Shown here piece by piece: positions 34,060-43,254 of a DNA stretch of 64,000 nucleotides. The stretch spans positions 62,001-126,000 of the forward strand of contig JBDZVD010000005.1 of NCBI GenBank assembly GCA_040255525.1, written 5' to 3'. Numbering within the stretch: position 1 is the stretch's first letter; every line of letters starts with the position of its first letter. The DNA comes from Rugosimonospora sp040255525. Lineage in GTDB: Bacteria; Actinomycetota; Actinomycetes; Mycobacteriales; Micromonosporaceae. The notes beneath the pieces are model-generated. The model searched no databases and had not been told where the DNA came from. It saw only the letters and a list, made by a program, of their open reading frames with translations. The position numbers were made by a program, and so were the translations under genes.

Positions 34060-35574
34060 TTACCTCACGGGGAATGCGTTTCGTACGAAATTTTCAGCTG
34101 GGTCATAGTATACGCGCATAGTGAAGAGCGGATTCCTCCGCGGGGATCGGTCGGACCCAATCGGCTCCTCATAGGTAAGCTCTTTCACAATGCCATCTCG
34201 GTTCTGGGTATCCGTTACCTCTGCACCTCGCTTCAGAACATCTTTAATGATCGCGGCGCGGGACTTAGCCGATGTCTCGGGAAGCCATTCAGTCTTGCTC
34301 GGATCGTTCGCGAACATCCCCTCCGGCGTGTGGTTGTTCACGATATGCGCGTCATTAATGACCGGATCGCAGTTGTGTACCAGTACCGGAGTGTCACCGG
34401 CAATCACATAGCAGGTGTGGACGACATGAACCGTGAGATTGAGCATGTCGTGTTCGCCGGTCCAGCTGCGTACCCCGAGGACCTGCACCGAGTGTCCGTC
34501 GACTGTCGCCAGCGCGTCGCTTGCGTGCAGGTCTCCGGCGTCCGTCCAGCGCTTCGTCGTGGCGTCCCAGAACGGATGCGCCGTGGTCGTGTGGATGACC
34601 GCCGTCGTTGCGCCGTCCGTCTTGACCGTCACGTCCGTGAGGTCGGTGTCGTGGTTGTCGTGCAGGAGCGTGACCGGCTCACCGGTCGTCTGCCCCGTCG
34701 TCGGGTCGGTGGACTCGACCTCGTCGCCGAGCTTGACGTCCTTGATCGGCTTGGTGCTGCCGTCGGCCATCAGTACCGGCGTTGACGGCTCGAAGCTGTT
34801 CTTGCACCCGGAAGGCTGTGAGGACTGCTTCGCTCCGGCCTGTGGTTCGTCCGCGCCACCACCGGCGCTCTCGACCGCGTCGCCCGTACCGTCGCTGACC
34901 GTCTGCGTCGCACCGTCGTCAACCGCTCCGGACACCGCATCGGAAGTCAGGCTGTCAGCCGCATCGGCCAGCCCCGCACCGGCCGCCTCATCGACCCCCG
35001 CGCCCAGCAGCCCGCCCAACGCCCCGGCCAACTTGCCGCCGACCAGGGACATGGCCTTGCCGCCCAGCGCACCGAGCGCACCACCCAGCGCCCTACCGAT
35101 GCCGCCGGCGAGGGTGGCCTTACCCAGCCCGGCCCAGGAGAACTTGCCGCTCTGGGCAGCGCCGACCGCGTACCCGACCGCCGCACCCAACGCACCCGAG
35201 ATGGCGCCGCAGCCGATCGTGCCGATGCCGGCGGTCAGCGCTTCGCAGCCGATAAACGCCGCGGTGGACACGACGAACGAGGCGATCGACGCGGCGTGGT
35301 GCTCGGCGTAGTTCACCGTCGCGGTGGCCAGCTTCGCGGTCTCGTGGTACGCCGTGGACAGCGCGTACACCGGATGCTGCGCGAATTGCGCGGCAGTGTG
35401 CGCAACGTTCGCGGCAGCGATCTTGACGGCGTTCGCGGTGCCGATCGCTACCCGTTTAGCCTTGGCCGCCGCGTCCGCGACCGCATGACTGACAGTGGTC
35501 ACGGTATGGACGGCGGCTTTCACCACCCGCCTCGTGACGGCTCTGGCCCTGTCGTACCCCCGGGCCGGCTGCAA
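34060..35574 (-). CDS. polymorphic toxin C-terminal part: Hint domain plus EndoU/BECR-like nuclease tip
   Basis: Open frame of 504 codons, possible TTG start at 35574; a TGA lies six codons further upstream. It begins with the Ala/Val/His-rich helical region that normally follows the RHS core, then a Gly-rich glycine-zipper stretch (about 120-190), an acidic linker and a complete Hint domain (FEPSTPVLMADGSTKPI near 265 to TPVLVHN near 395). The last 100 residues are a toxin tip with DAHIVNNHTPEGMFA, then VYYDPAENFVRNAFPV; I read this as an EndoU-like BECR-fold RNase. There is no secretion signal or RHS repeats, so it is an N-terminally truncated or reservoir cassette. GC falls towards the tip, typical of tip exchange. 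Confidence 0.65.
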   Translation of the reverse strand: MQPARGYDRARAVTRRVVKAAVHTVTTVSHAVADAAAKAKRVAIGTANAVKIAAANVAHTAAQFAQHPVYALSTAYHETAKLATATVNYAEHHAASIASFVVSTAAFIGCEALTAGIGTIGCGAISGALGAAVGYAVGAAQSGKFSWAGLGKATLAGGIGRALGGALGALGGKAMSLVGGKLAGALGGLLGAGVDEAAGAGLADAADSLTSDAVSGAVDDGATQTVSDGTGDAVESAGGGADEPQAGAKQSSQPSGCKNSFEPSTPVLMADGSTKPIKDVKLGDEVESTDPTTGQTTGEPVTLLHDNHDTDLTDVTVKTDGATTAVIHTTTAHPFWDATTKRWTDAGDLHASDALATVDGHSVQVLGVRSWTGEHDMLNLTVHVVHTCYVIAGDTPVLVHNCDPVINDAHIVNNHTPEGMFANDPSKTEWLPETSAKSRAAIIKDVLKRGAEVTDTQNRDGIVKELTYEEPIGSDRSPRRNPLFTMRVYYDPAENFVRNAFPVR

Positions 35575-35825
35575 GGCGGGTGCTGGGACTCAGCGCCACG
35601 CAAGACCTGCTGAGGCGGGTTAAGGTGATCGTCGGCCCGATCTCCGCAAGCGACGTCTCCCGGTCCGGCCGACGGGCCGGCTCCACCATCGTCGGTTGGC
35701 CGGTGCCGGCGCTGACCCGTTGGCGTCGGGGCGCACCCGTCGCGGTCCGTACAGCGTCCGGCCGGGAATCCTTTGATTGACGGGCGTCTCGCCACTGACG
35801 TAGCGTCCCTCAGTGGGAGCCGTAG

Positions 35826-35843
35826 CCGGTCCGTTCGGACCGG
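35826..35843. promoter_or_regulatory. 18-bp palindrome upstream of cellulase gene
   Basis: CCGGTCCG-TT-CGGACCGG is a perfect inverted repeat with 8-bp arms, 140 bp before the ATG of the GH5 gene. It could be a repressor operator or an mRNA hairpin. A left half-site TGGGAGC of the CebR-type cellulase operator lies just before it (35814-35820) but lacks its right half. The rest of 35575-35982 shows no gene. Confidence 0.4.
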
Positions 35844-35982
35844 TTGTTCGAGTACCCGAAACCTTCCAGTCCCGGGCTGCCGCCCGGACCCGGCCCGGGG
35901 CAGCCTGCCGCTGCGCCGCGCCCGGTCGCCGGACGCTTGCGGGCCAGTCACCGGAAGGTCGCGTTACGAGAAAGGTCTTCCC

Positions 35983-37554
35983 ATGCCTTCCTTCCACGGC
36001 CGGCCCATCAGCCGCCGCACGATGCTCACCGGTCTGGCCGCCGCGGCGGTACCGCTGGCTGGTGTCATGGCAGGTACCCTCGCTCGACCGGCGCTCGCCG
36101 CCGGCACCGGGTACTGGCACACCAGCGGGCGGAAAATCCTCGATTCGTCCGGCAACGCGGTACGGATCGCCGGGATCAACTGGTTCGGCTTCGAAACGGC
36201 GAACTATGTGGTGCACGGCCTCTGGTCCCGCGACTACAAGGACATGCTCAACCAGATCGCGTCGTTGCGGTACAACACTCTGCGGTTGCCCTACTCCGAC
36301 GACATCCTCAAGTCGGGCACCACCCCGAACAGCATCAACTTCTACCAGATGAACACGGACCTGCAGGGTCTGACGTCGCTTCAGGTAATGGACAAGATCA
36401 TTAGCTATGCGGGGTCGATTGGCTTGCGGGTCATCCTGGATCGACACCGGCCGGACTCCAGCGGCCAGTCGGCGCTGTGGTACACCAGTTCCGTTTCGGA
36501 ATCGACGTGGATCAACAACCTGCAGGCGCTCGCCAACCGGTACAAAAACAACCCGACGGTTGTTGGGATCGATCTACACAACGAGCCGCACGACCCGGCC
36601 ACCTGGGGTTCCGGGGATTCGTCGACGGACTGGCGGTTGGCCGCGCAGCGGGCCGGAAACGCGGTGCTGTCGGAGAACTCGAACCTGCTCATCTTCGTCG
36701 AGGGCATTCAGACCTACAACGGAGTATCGGGCTGGTGGGGCGGCAACCTGATGGGTGCCGGCAGCTACCCGGTCCAGCTCAACGTGGCCAACCGGGTCGT
36801 CTACTCGGCGCACGACTACGCCACCAGCGTCTCCGACCAGACCTGGTTCCACGACTCGACGTTCCCCAACAACATGCCCGGAATCTGGGACAAGTACTGG
36901 GGCTACCTGTTCAACAACAACGTCGCTCCGGTCTGGGTGGGCGAGTTCGGCACCACGCTCCAGTCCACCATCGACCAGCGGTGGCTGACGAAACTGGTCT
37001 CCTACCTCGGTACCGGCACCGACTCGTTCCACTGGACCTTCTGGTGCTGGAACCCGGACTCCGGTGACACGGGCGGCATTCTCAACGACGACTGGTCCAC
37101 CGTGAACACGACGAAGGACGGATACCTCACCTCGATCAAGTCAAGCCTGTTCGACAAAGTCGGCGGTCCCACCTCCGGTCCCACCACACCCGCCAGCCCG
37201 ACACCCACCCGCACCTCGAGCCCGAGCCCGACCACCCCTCCCCCAGGCAACGGTACGGCCTCGGCGAGCCTGCACGTGGACAACGACTGGGGCAACGGCT
37301 TCACGGCCACCGTCACGATCACCAACAACGGAAGCGGTGCCATCAACTCCTGGCGGGTCGCCTGGACCTGGCCTGGCAACCAGCAGGTCACGAACTCCTG
37401 GAGCGCAACGGTGTCCCAGTCGGGTGCCGCAGTGACCGCGACCAGCCTGAGCTACAACGGCAACATCGCACCGGGCGGTTCAGTCTCGTTCGGTTTCCAG
37501 GCGACCTACAGCGGTACCAACTCGGCGCCGACGCTGAGCGTCACCGCGAGCTGA
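35983..37554 (+). CDS. secreted GH5 cellulase (endoglucanase) with CBM2, Tat-exported
   Basis: 523 residues from ATG 35983, with GAAAGG upstream; the longer frame is non-coding leader. The N-terminus carries a twin-arginine signal (PISRRTMLTGL) and an A-L-A-A cleavage site near 40. The GH5 catalytic domain (about 42-395) shows LRLPYSDDI, the acid/base in LHNEPHD (E201) and the nucleophile in WVGEFGT (E321). A Pro/Thr/Ser linker (about 396-425) leads to a C-terminal cellulose-binding CBM2 (about 427-523, with WGNGFTATVTITN and NSWRVAWTWPG). It cleaves internal beta-1,4-glucan bonds outside the cell. It is monocistronic, with a terminator 17 bp after the stop. Confidence 0.92.
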   Translation: MPSFHGRPISRRTMLTGLAAAAVPLAGVMAGTLARPALAAGTGYWHTSGRKILDSSGNAVRIAGINWFGFETANYVVHGLWSRDYKDMLNQIASLRYNTLRLPYSDDILKSGTTPNSINFYQMNTDLQGLTSLQVMDKIISYAGSIGLRVILDRHRPDSSGQSALWYTSSVSESTWINNLQALANRYKNNPTVVGIDLHNEPHDPATWGSGDSSTDWRLAAQRAGNAVLSENSNLLIFVEGIQTYNGVSGWWGGNLMGAGSYPVQLNVANRVVYSAHDYATSVSDQTWFHDSTFPNNMPGIWDKYWGYLFNNNVAPVWVGEFGTTLQSTIDQRWLTKLVSYLGTGTDSFHWTFWCWNPDSGDTGGILNDDWSTVNTTKDGYLTSIKSSLFDKVGGPTSGPTTPASPTPTRTSSPSPTTPPPGNGTASASLHVDNDWGNGFTATVTITNNGSGAINSWRVAWTWPGNQQVTNSWSATVSQSGAAVTATSLSYNGNIAPGGSVSFGFQATYSGTNSAPTLSVTAS

Positions 37555-37570
37555 CCGTCCGACGGTTGCG

Positions 37571-37600
37571 GTCATCCCGCGGCGTCGCCGGCGGGATGAC
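37571..37600 (+). terminator. hairpin terminator after the cellulase gene
   Basis: GTCATCCCGC (37571-37580) pairs perfectly with GCGGGATGAC (37591-37600). The loop can itself form a GGCG/CGCC extension. It lies 17 bp after the cellulase stop. Confidence 0.7.
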
Positions 37601-37879
37601 GCGGAACGAGTGGGCGGGCACCCCGCGGCATTGGGCGCTGCCCGCCCACACCTCACCGTGGATCATCGGACACGGCCCAGGGGAATCCGTCCCGTCCGTC
37701 ATGCGCGAGCGTTCGAGGCCCTGTTTGCCGCGGTCGACCGGTGAGCGACCGACCGCCTCGCCGCCTGGCGGGGCCCTGGTGATGGAACTGTCCACGGCGA
37801 TCCGATCGAGAACGAGGCCGACGATCCGGTCGTAGGAGACCAGTTCCGGAGTGGCTGCCAGCATGAGCTCGGATGTCGA

Positions 37880-38214
37880 ACCGGTTGATCAGCTCGGCCG
37901 GGAACGCACCGCGGCCCATCCGGTCGGCGACGAACTGCTGCGACGAGACACCGGTGTCGTTGACGAAGACCAGAGTGCCGATCCGCCGGGCGGGGTCGGC
38001 AGCGCGGTGGACAGCGAAAGCGATGTTGAATCGCGCCCGGTCCGGATGCGCCCAATCGAGCGGGAAACTCGATCGCGGCGCACTCCGCGTCGTTGCCGCA
38101 AGGCTGGTGGCCCGGTGCCGACCGGTGATCGGTGCCGGGCGCGGCGGCCGCCAGCGTCACGGCAGCCAGGACAAGGCCGGCCGGCGGCAGCAGCCACCAG
38201 GTCCGACGGCCCAT
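37880..38214 (-). pseudogene. truncated, frameshifted S33-family peptidase (alpha/beta hydrolase) gene
   Basis: It starts at ATG 38214 with GAGGGGG upstream and a signal-like GRRTWWLLPPAGLVLAAV. The frame reads to CAAIEFP, where one base is out of phase (about 38065). It then continues in another frame as DWAHPDRARFNIAFAVHR, then RRIGTLVFVNDTGVSSQQFV and FPAELINRFDI. This is the N-terminal pattern of secreted tripeptidyl aminopeptidase-like hydrolases (DP-x4-F, then the oxyanion strand). It then breaks off before the catalytic Ser. The remaining 37601-37880 holds only out-of-phase scraps. It is non-functional. Confidence 0.6.
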
Positions 38215-38406
38215 CACCGCCCCCTCGCACGTACCCGGTAAAATCTGAAGCGGACTGTCGCGTTCGGACCGTGGTACTGCCACCCCGACGGACGCGGGCC
38301 CAAGCGATTTGATCAACTCCGAGGCGTAGCCGGTGACGACGTGCCGCCTCATGCCGGTTGAGTTCGCTTGCCGGTCCCCCCGCCAGAAATCCCCGGTACC
38401 GTCCCG

Positions 38407-39792
38407 TCAGCCACGGCCGCGCGGCAGCGTGAGGGCCGCGGCCGTGGTGGCTATCAGCATCACGGCCGCGACGCACAAGGCGACCCGCAGACCCACAATG
38501 AACTCACCCCGGTCCGCGACCAGGGCTCCGAAGACGGCCACGGCGAGCGCGCCGCCCGTCTGCCGGAAGGAGTTCAGGACCCCGGCGGCCATTCCGGCCC
38601 GGTCTGCGGCGATGTCGTTCAGCAGGATGGCGGTCAGGGAAGGTACGAAGAAACCTAGGCCGAGGCCGACCGGGATGAGCATCGCCGCGATCACTGGTCT
38701 GCTGGTGGCCTCGTCCATCCAGAGCAGGCCGACCATCGCCAGCGCGAGGATCACTTGTCCCATGGCGATCGGCATCCGCGGCCCAAAGCGTGCCGCCGCC
38801 CTGGCCGAGGCCAGGTTGGCTCCGGCGATCACGGCCATCATCGGTAGGAACATCAGCCCCGCGGCCATGGCGGACAGGTGCAGCACGTTCTGGAAGAACA
38901 GGCTCAGCACGAACACCAGCCCGTAGAACGCGGCATTGACGACGAAGCCGATCGCGACCGAGACCGTCACCGTGCGCGAACGGAAGAGGTCGAGCGGGAC
39001 TATAGGCGCGGCGGTACGTGCCTCGATCATGATGAACGCGGCCGTCGCCATTGCGGCGAGGCCCAGGCAGCCCAGCACCACGGGCTCGCCGAAGCCATTG
39101 GCCCCTGCGTCGATCACCGCGAAGGTGAGCGCCGCGAGCGCGACGATCGCCGTGAGCTGGCCGTAGGGATCGAGCGGCGTGGGACGGCGTGGGGAGCGCT
39201 CCGCGCGGGTCAACACCGCGAGGGTGGCGATGCCGACGGGCAGGTTGACGACGAAGATCGCTCGCCAGCTCAGGGTGCTGGACAGCACCCCGCCGGCCAC
39301 TGGGCCGGCGGCAACCGCGACGGCTCCGCCGACGGTCCACAGCGCGATGGCCCGTGCCCGTTTCGCCGCGTCCGGGAATGCCTGCCGCACGAGGGCCAGC
39401 GAGGAGGGCAGCATGATCGCCGCCGCGCTGCCCTGGATCAGGCGGGCGGCGATCAGCTCGCCCAGCCCCGGCGCCAGTGCGCAGGCCGCCGAGGCGACCG
39501 TGAAGACCGCGACGCCGGCGCCGAACGCGCGGCTCGCCCCGATGCGGTCGGAGAGCGTGCCCGCGGATAGCAGGAGTGCGGCGAACATCAGCGTGTAGGC
39601 GTCCACGATCCATTGCAGTCCCGCCGTGCTGCCGCCGAGGGCCCGCCCGATCCCGGGAAGCGCCACGTTCGTCGCCATGGTGTTGAGGTTGAGCAGAAAG
39701 ATGCCCATGAACGTGGTCGCCAGGATCAGCTTCGGTGCGGCCGTGTGTTGCCGGGCATCCTGTGATGCGCGGGCTGGTTCAACAGTGGTCAT
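38407..39792 (-). CDS. MFS drug-efflux transporter, DHA2 (EmrB/QacA) type
   Basis: 461 residues from ATG 39792. It has many hydrophobic helices, with the DHA2 signatures LNTMATNVALPGIGRAL in helix 1 and WIVDAYTLMFAALLLSAGTLSDRIG (helix 2 and the motif A loop), then RLIQGSAAAIMLPSSLAL and motif C-like GPVAGGVLSS. It exports small hydrophobic compounds by proton antiport. It is transcribed divergently, 124 bp apart, from an MmyB-like regulator, the usual layout for a regulated pump. Confidence 0.88.
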   Translation of the reverse strand: MTTVEPARASQDARQHTAAPKLILATTFMGIFLLNLNTMATNVALPGIGRALGGSTAGLQWIVDAYTLMFAALLLSAGTLSDRIGASRAFGAGVAVFTVASAACALAPGLGELIAARLIQGSAAAIMLPSSLALVRQAFPDAAKRARAIALWTVGGAVAVAAGPVAGGVLSSTLSWRAIFVVNLPVGIATLAVLTRAERSPRRPTPLDPYGQLTAIVALAALTFAVIDAGANGFGEPVVLGCLGLAAMATAAFIMIEARTAAPIVPLDLFRSRTVTVSVAIGFVVNAAFYGLVFVLSLFFQNVLHLSAMAAGLMFLPMMAVIAGANLASARAAARFGPRMPIAMGQVILALAMVGLLWMDEATSRPVIAAMLIPVGLGLGFFVPSLTAILLNDIAADRAGMAAGVLNSFRQTGGALAVAVFGALVADRGEFIVGLRVALCVAAVMLIATTAAALTLPRGRG

Positions 39793-39916
39793 CCGTCCAG
39801 GCTGGTGAGGTTCGCGAGGGCTAGGCAGACCGTGATCTTCCGGGGTGCGCCGTAGGGGGTGTGATAGGGCCCCGCTCCGGGCTGGACTCGTGAGCACACG
39901 CTGGCAAAATGACGGC

Positions 39917-40807
39917 ATGACCGAGTTCGGAAAGTTTCTGCAGGCTCGCCGTGGTGGCGTACGCCCTGCAGACGTCGGGCTGCCGGCCGGAAACGGAACA
40001 CGCCGTACACCGGGTCTGCGCCGGGAGGAGCTGGCGGCGCTGGCCGGTGTGAGCATCGACTACTACGTACGTCTGGAACGCGGCAAGGAGACCCATCCGA
40101 GCCCGTCCGTGGTCGAGGCGCTGGCCGACGCGCTCCGCCTCAACGAGGAGGAGCGCGGCTTCCTGCGCGAGCTGGCGGCGCGGGCGGCGCGGCGTGCGCC
40201 CGAGCCCCGTCCCCTGCCGTCGCGGCGGGTCCGGCCGACCGTCATGCAGCTTCTGGAGACGCTGCGGCCCAACCCGGCATACGTCGTGAACCGCACCAAC
40301 GACCTGCTGGCGGCCAATCCCGGCGGGCTACGGCTGCTTTACGGCATCACCGACTGGCCGCAGCAGCAGCGCAACACCGTCCGGTACACCTTCCTGCACC
40401 CGGCCGCCCGCGACCTGTGGGTGGACTGGGAACACAAGGCCAAGGGGTGCGTCGCCCAGTTGCGGGCGCTCGCCGGCACCGATCCAGACGCCCCGGATCT
40501 CGCCGCACTCGTAGGTGAGCTCATCGTCAAGAGCCCCGACTTCAACCGGCTCTGGGAGCGGTACGAGGTGCGCACGATCGGCGACGGCGAGAAGACGCTC
40601 CGGCACCCGGAGGTCGGCACGATGACACTCTCGCACGAAGGGCTGTCCCTCAACCGCGCACAAGGCCAGCGCCTCATCGTCTACATGGCACCGCCCGGTA
40701 GCCCCGACCACGACGCGATGACGCTCCTCGACCTCGCCGCCACCGGTTCGTCCGGCGGTCCCGGCGAGACGGCGCCCGTCTCACCCTCCCGGGGACAGGT
40801 CTACTGA
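39917..40807 (+). CDS. MmyB-like helix-turn-helix regulator
   Basis: 296 residues from ATG 39917. The N-terminal XRE-type HTH (GLRREELAALAGVSIDYYVR, about 34-53) with the ERGKETHPSPSVVEAL helix is followed by a PAS-like MmyB ligand domain (about 105-270: NPAYVVNRTNDLLAANP, then the FLHPAARDLWVDWE segment). Proteins of this kind bind a fatty acid-like ligand and often control a neighbouring efflux gene. It probably regulates the divergent MFS pump. Confidence 0.88.
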   Translation: MTEFGKFLQARRGGVRPADVGLPAGNGTRRTPGLRREELAALAGVSIDYYVRLERGKETHPSPSVVEALADALRLNEEERGFLRELAARAARRAPEPRPLPSRRVRPTVMQLLETLRPNPAYVVNRTNDLLAANPGGLRLLYGITDWPQQQRNTVRYTFLHPAARDLWVDWEHKAKGCVAQLRALAGTDPDAPDLAALVGELIVKSPDFNRLWERYEVRTIGDGEKTLRHPEVGTMTLSHEGLSLNRAQGQRLIVYMAPPGSPDHDAMTLLDLAATGSSGGPGETAPVSPSRGQVY

Positions 40808-41009
40808 TCTGGCTGGCCATCGCCGACATCGAAGACAAGCGAGCCCGGGCCCGGGCCGCCGAGGCTGGCAAGCCTCGCAATCGGGCCCGCCAGGCCCCCG
40901 GACGCATGGTCGAAGGCGCCGGTGTGCTCGGCTGGAAGCAGGCTCTCAACGCGATGAAAATCTTCTTCTCTGGGCGTATCTCCGTCGATATCCGCTAGTA
41001 GTCCGTATA

Positions 41010-41160
41010 GGACGGTTTGCAAACTACCGGCCGACCGGGGCATGCCGCTGTCACGCTGGTCGAGCCTCGAGGTGGCCTGCGAGGCGGTCGAGACCGGGAT
41101 CGTCGACGACATCTCACCGTCCCCCGAACGTCGGCCGACCGGCGACAAGCGGCAGCCATG
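41010..41160 (+). pseudogene. IS630-type transposase remnant
   Basis: The frame KLPADRGMPLSRWSSLEV, then ACEAVETGIVDDISPS matches the helix-turn-helix linker of IS630-family transposases (L-P-A-x-x-G-x-P-L-x-R-W-S). It loses similarity right after. No start, no DDE core. A short frame before it (40804-40999) ends in KQALNAMKIFFSGR and a TAG; I cannot identify that one. Nothing else is visible between 40808 and 41237. Confidence 0.5.
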
Positions 41161-41237
41161 CGCGCCGGGACCGCTGCCCGCCCTCCAAACATCGCAATCC
41201 TCTGTAGGCGTGTTTCGTGACGCACCGCGATTCGAGG

Positions 41238-41540
41238 TCAGACGATGAAGTGCTCGTCGAGCGTCACGACGTGCAGGCCGCCGACGAAACGCCGCTCGTC
41301 GCGCTTGATGGGCGAGTCGGGGGTGAAGACCTCCATGTCGCTCGGCCGGCTGAACCACAGCTCTGAAAAGCCGTCGAACGGGGCGTCCGGGTAAGCGTCG
41401 CGGTCCACAAAGTTCACGACGTATCGGACGGGCCGCGCGACCTCCCGCACCAACGGCGTATGCGTCTCGAGCCAGTGCCGACGGAACTCCTCGACCGTCT
41501 GGTCGTCCCGCTTACGTAGGAACCCGGATCTCTTGATCAA
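41238..41540 (-). CDS. EthD-domain protein
   Basis: 100 residues. The start is TTG at 41540, supported by AGGAGG at 8 bases; no ATG or GTG is available. The EthD-type dimeric alpha/beta barrel signature is clear: DQTVEEFRRHWLETHTPLV, then the FDGFSELWF strand. EthD proteins accompany oxygenase or acyl-CoA degradation genes with an unclear, perhaps product-handling, role. It is divergent from the CoA ligase gene across the operator at 41584. A second EthD gene lies at 56 kb. Confidence 0.82.
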   Translation of the reverse strand: MIKRSGFLRKRDDQTVEEFRRHWLETHTPLVREVARPVRYVVNFVDRDAYPDAPFDGFSELWFSRPSDMEVFTPDSPIKRDERRFVGGLHVVTLDEHFIV

Positions 41541-41583
41541 CGGTCACCCCTCCTGCTTCAGATCACCTGATCACTCTTTCTAG

Positions 41584-41599
41584 ACGTACGTACGTACGT
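41584..41599. promoter_or_regulatory. TetR-type operator O1
   Basis: The perfect palindrome ACGTACGTACGTACGT lies between the EthD gene and the CoA ligase gene. It fits the pattern ACGNNCG-NN-CGNNCGT shared, with variation, by five other promoter sites in this cluster. Confidence 0.5.
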
Positions 41600-41629
41600 T
41601 AGTCTCAGCTGGTCGAAGGGAGAAGGGCT

Positions 41630-43153
41630 GTGCGGTCCCTCGCCGACTTCATTCACATAAACGAGCGACATAACGGCAGCAGGGAAGCCGTCGTCGATTC
41701 GAACCGGCGTTACACGCACCACCAGCTGTCACATCGCGCCTGGGCGATCGCGCGTGGCCTGCGAGCCCTGGGCGTCGAGCCGGGCGAGCAGGTGGGTGTA
41801 CTGGCCGGCAACGGCATCTTCAGCGCGGAGACATTTCTCGGCATCGTCGCCGCGGGCGCGGTCTACGTGCCCTACAACTGGCGATGGGCCTCCCCCGAGC
41901 TCATCCACGGCGTCAACGACTCCCAGGCTCGGGTGGTCCTGGTGGAGAACGAGTTCCGGGACGCCTTTGTGCAGGCGCACGACAGCGGCGAGCTCGCCCA
42001 TGTCCGTGTCGTCGTCCACGAGGGCGCCGAGTTCGAGGGCATCCTCGGCGACGACTCGCCGCTCGACCTGCGCGTCGACCCGGAATCCATCGCGTGCGTG
42101 CTCTACACCGGCGGTACGACCGGGTCCTCCAAGGGCGTCGAGCTGCCACACCGGGCGATCCTGTCCAACGCCATCAACGAGATCGTCGACTGCCGCATCG
42201 GCCAGGCGCTCGACGATCGCGCCCTCATCGTTGTACCGATGTTCCACTCGGCCGCCCTGCTGTGCTGGTTCCTGCCGCACTACGTCACCGGAGCGACGAG
42301 CCTGTTCATGCGGCACTTCGACGAGGACCAGTTCGGCTGGCTGGTGGAGCGCGAACGGATCACCAACTTCTTCCTGATCCCCAACATGATCCGGCGGCTG
42401 CACCGAGCCGGCATCCTGCACAGAAACGGCGTGCGGCGGCACGTCCGAGCAATCCACAGCGGTGGAGCGTCGCTACGGATGCCGGATAAGGAGACCATCC
42501 GCGACATCATGCCCGACACCGACCTCTACTTCCGTTACGGATTGACCGAGGGCGGTCCGATGGTGACGCGCCTGCAACCGCAGGACGCCTTACGCCCCGA
42601 GGTCGACGGTTCGATCGGCAAGGAGTATTTCCTCGCCGAGGTGGAGCTACGCGGCCCGGACGACCGGGAGGTCCCCACCGGCGAGGTCGGCGAGCTGTGT
42701 GTCCGCGGTCCCAGCCTGATGCGGGGCTACCTCAACCGGCCGGAAGCAACCACCGAGGCGCTGCGTGGCGGGTGGCTGCACACCGGTGACATGGCCGCCC
42801 GTGACGAGGAGGGCTTCATCTACTTCCGCGACCGGGCGAAGGACATGGTGAAGTCCGGCGGCGAGAACGTGTACAGCGCCGAGATCGAGCAGTTGCTGTA
42901 CACCCACTCGGCCGTGATGGAAGCCGTCGTCGTCGGGGTGCCGAGCGCTGAGTGGGACGAGGAGGTACGCGCCGTGGTGAGCCTGCGCGGCGGCCAGCAG
43001 GTCACCGAGGACGACCTCAAGACCTATCTGCGCGGGCACCTCGCCGGCTACAAGATCCCCAAGCGCATCGCCTTCATAGCTCCAGAGAAGATGCCCATCA
43101 ATCCGAGTGGCAAGATCCTCAAGCCCAAGGTCCGCGAGATCGTCGGTTGGTGA
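41630..43153 (+). CDS. acyl-CoA synthetase (AMP-forming, ANL superfamily)
   Basis: 507 residues from GTG 41630, GGGAG 9 bases upstream. ANL motifs: the P-loop-like YTGGTTGSSKGVEL (A3, about 163-176), FRYGLTEGGP (A5), LHTGDMAARDEEGFIYFRDR (A7/A8) and the C-terminal lysine region NPSGKILK. It activates a carboxylic acid to its CoA thioester through an acyl-adenylate. It is the likely entry step for the substrate degraded by this cluster. The chain length or ring specificity cannot be read from sequence. Confidence 0.88.
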   Translation: MRSLADFIHINERHNGSREAVVDSNRRYTHHQLSHRAWAIARGLRALGVEPGEQVGVLAGNGIFSAETFLGIVAAGAVYVPYNWRWASPELIHGVNDSQARVVLVENEFRDAFVQAHDSGELAHVRVVVHEGAEFEGILGDDSPLDLRVDPESIACVLYTGGTTGSSKGVELPHRAILSNAINEIVDCRIGQALDDRALIVVPMFHSAALLCWFLPHYVTGATSLFMRHFDEDQFGWLVERERITNFFLIPNMIRRLHRAGILHRNGVRRHVRAIHSGGASLRMPDKETIRDIMPDTDLYFRYGLTEGGPMVTRLQPQDALRPEVDGSIGKEYFLAEVELRGPDDREVPTGEVGELCVRGPSLMRGYLNRPEATTEALRGGWLHTGDMAARDEEGFIYFRDRAKDMVKSGGENVYSAEIEQLLYTHSAVMEAVVVGVPSAEWDEEVRAVVSLRGGQQVTEDDLKTYLRGHLAGYKIPKRIAFIAPEKMPINPSGKILKPKVREIVGW

Positions 43154-43173
43154 GCGCCGGAACGGTTACGCGA

Positions 43174-43253
43174 GACGGGGGATGTCGGCGCTGGCGCTGG
43201 CATCCCCCGTCTTTCCTTTGACGCGCTGACCGTGCGCCCGAGCACGGTCAGCG
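43174..43253. terminator. back-to-back terminators between convergent genes
   Basis: Two hairpins fill the gap between the CoA ligase and FAH-family genes. The first is GACGGGGGATG (43174-43184) with CATCCCCCGTC (43201-43211), followed by TTTCCTTT for the plus strand. The second is a 12-bp perfect stem CGCTGACCGTGC (43224-43235) with GCACGGTCAGCG (43242-43253), directly after the minus-strand stop. Confidence 0.75.
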
Positions 43254-43254
43254 T

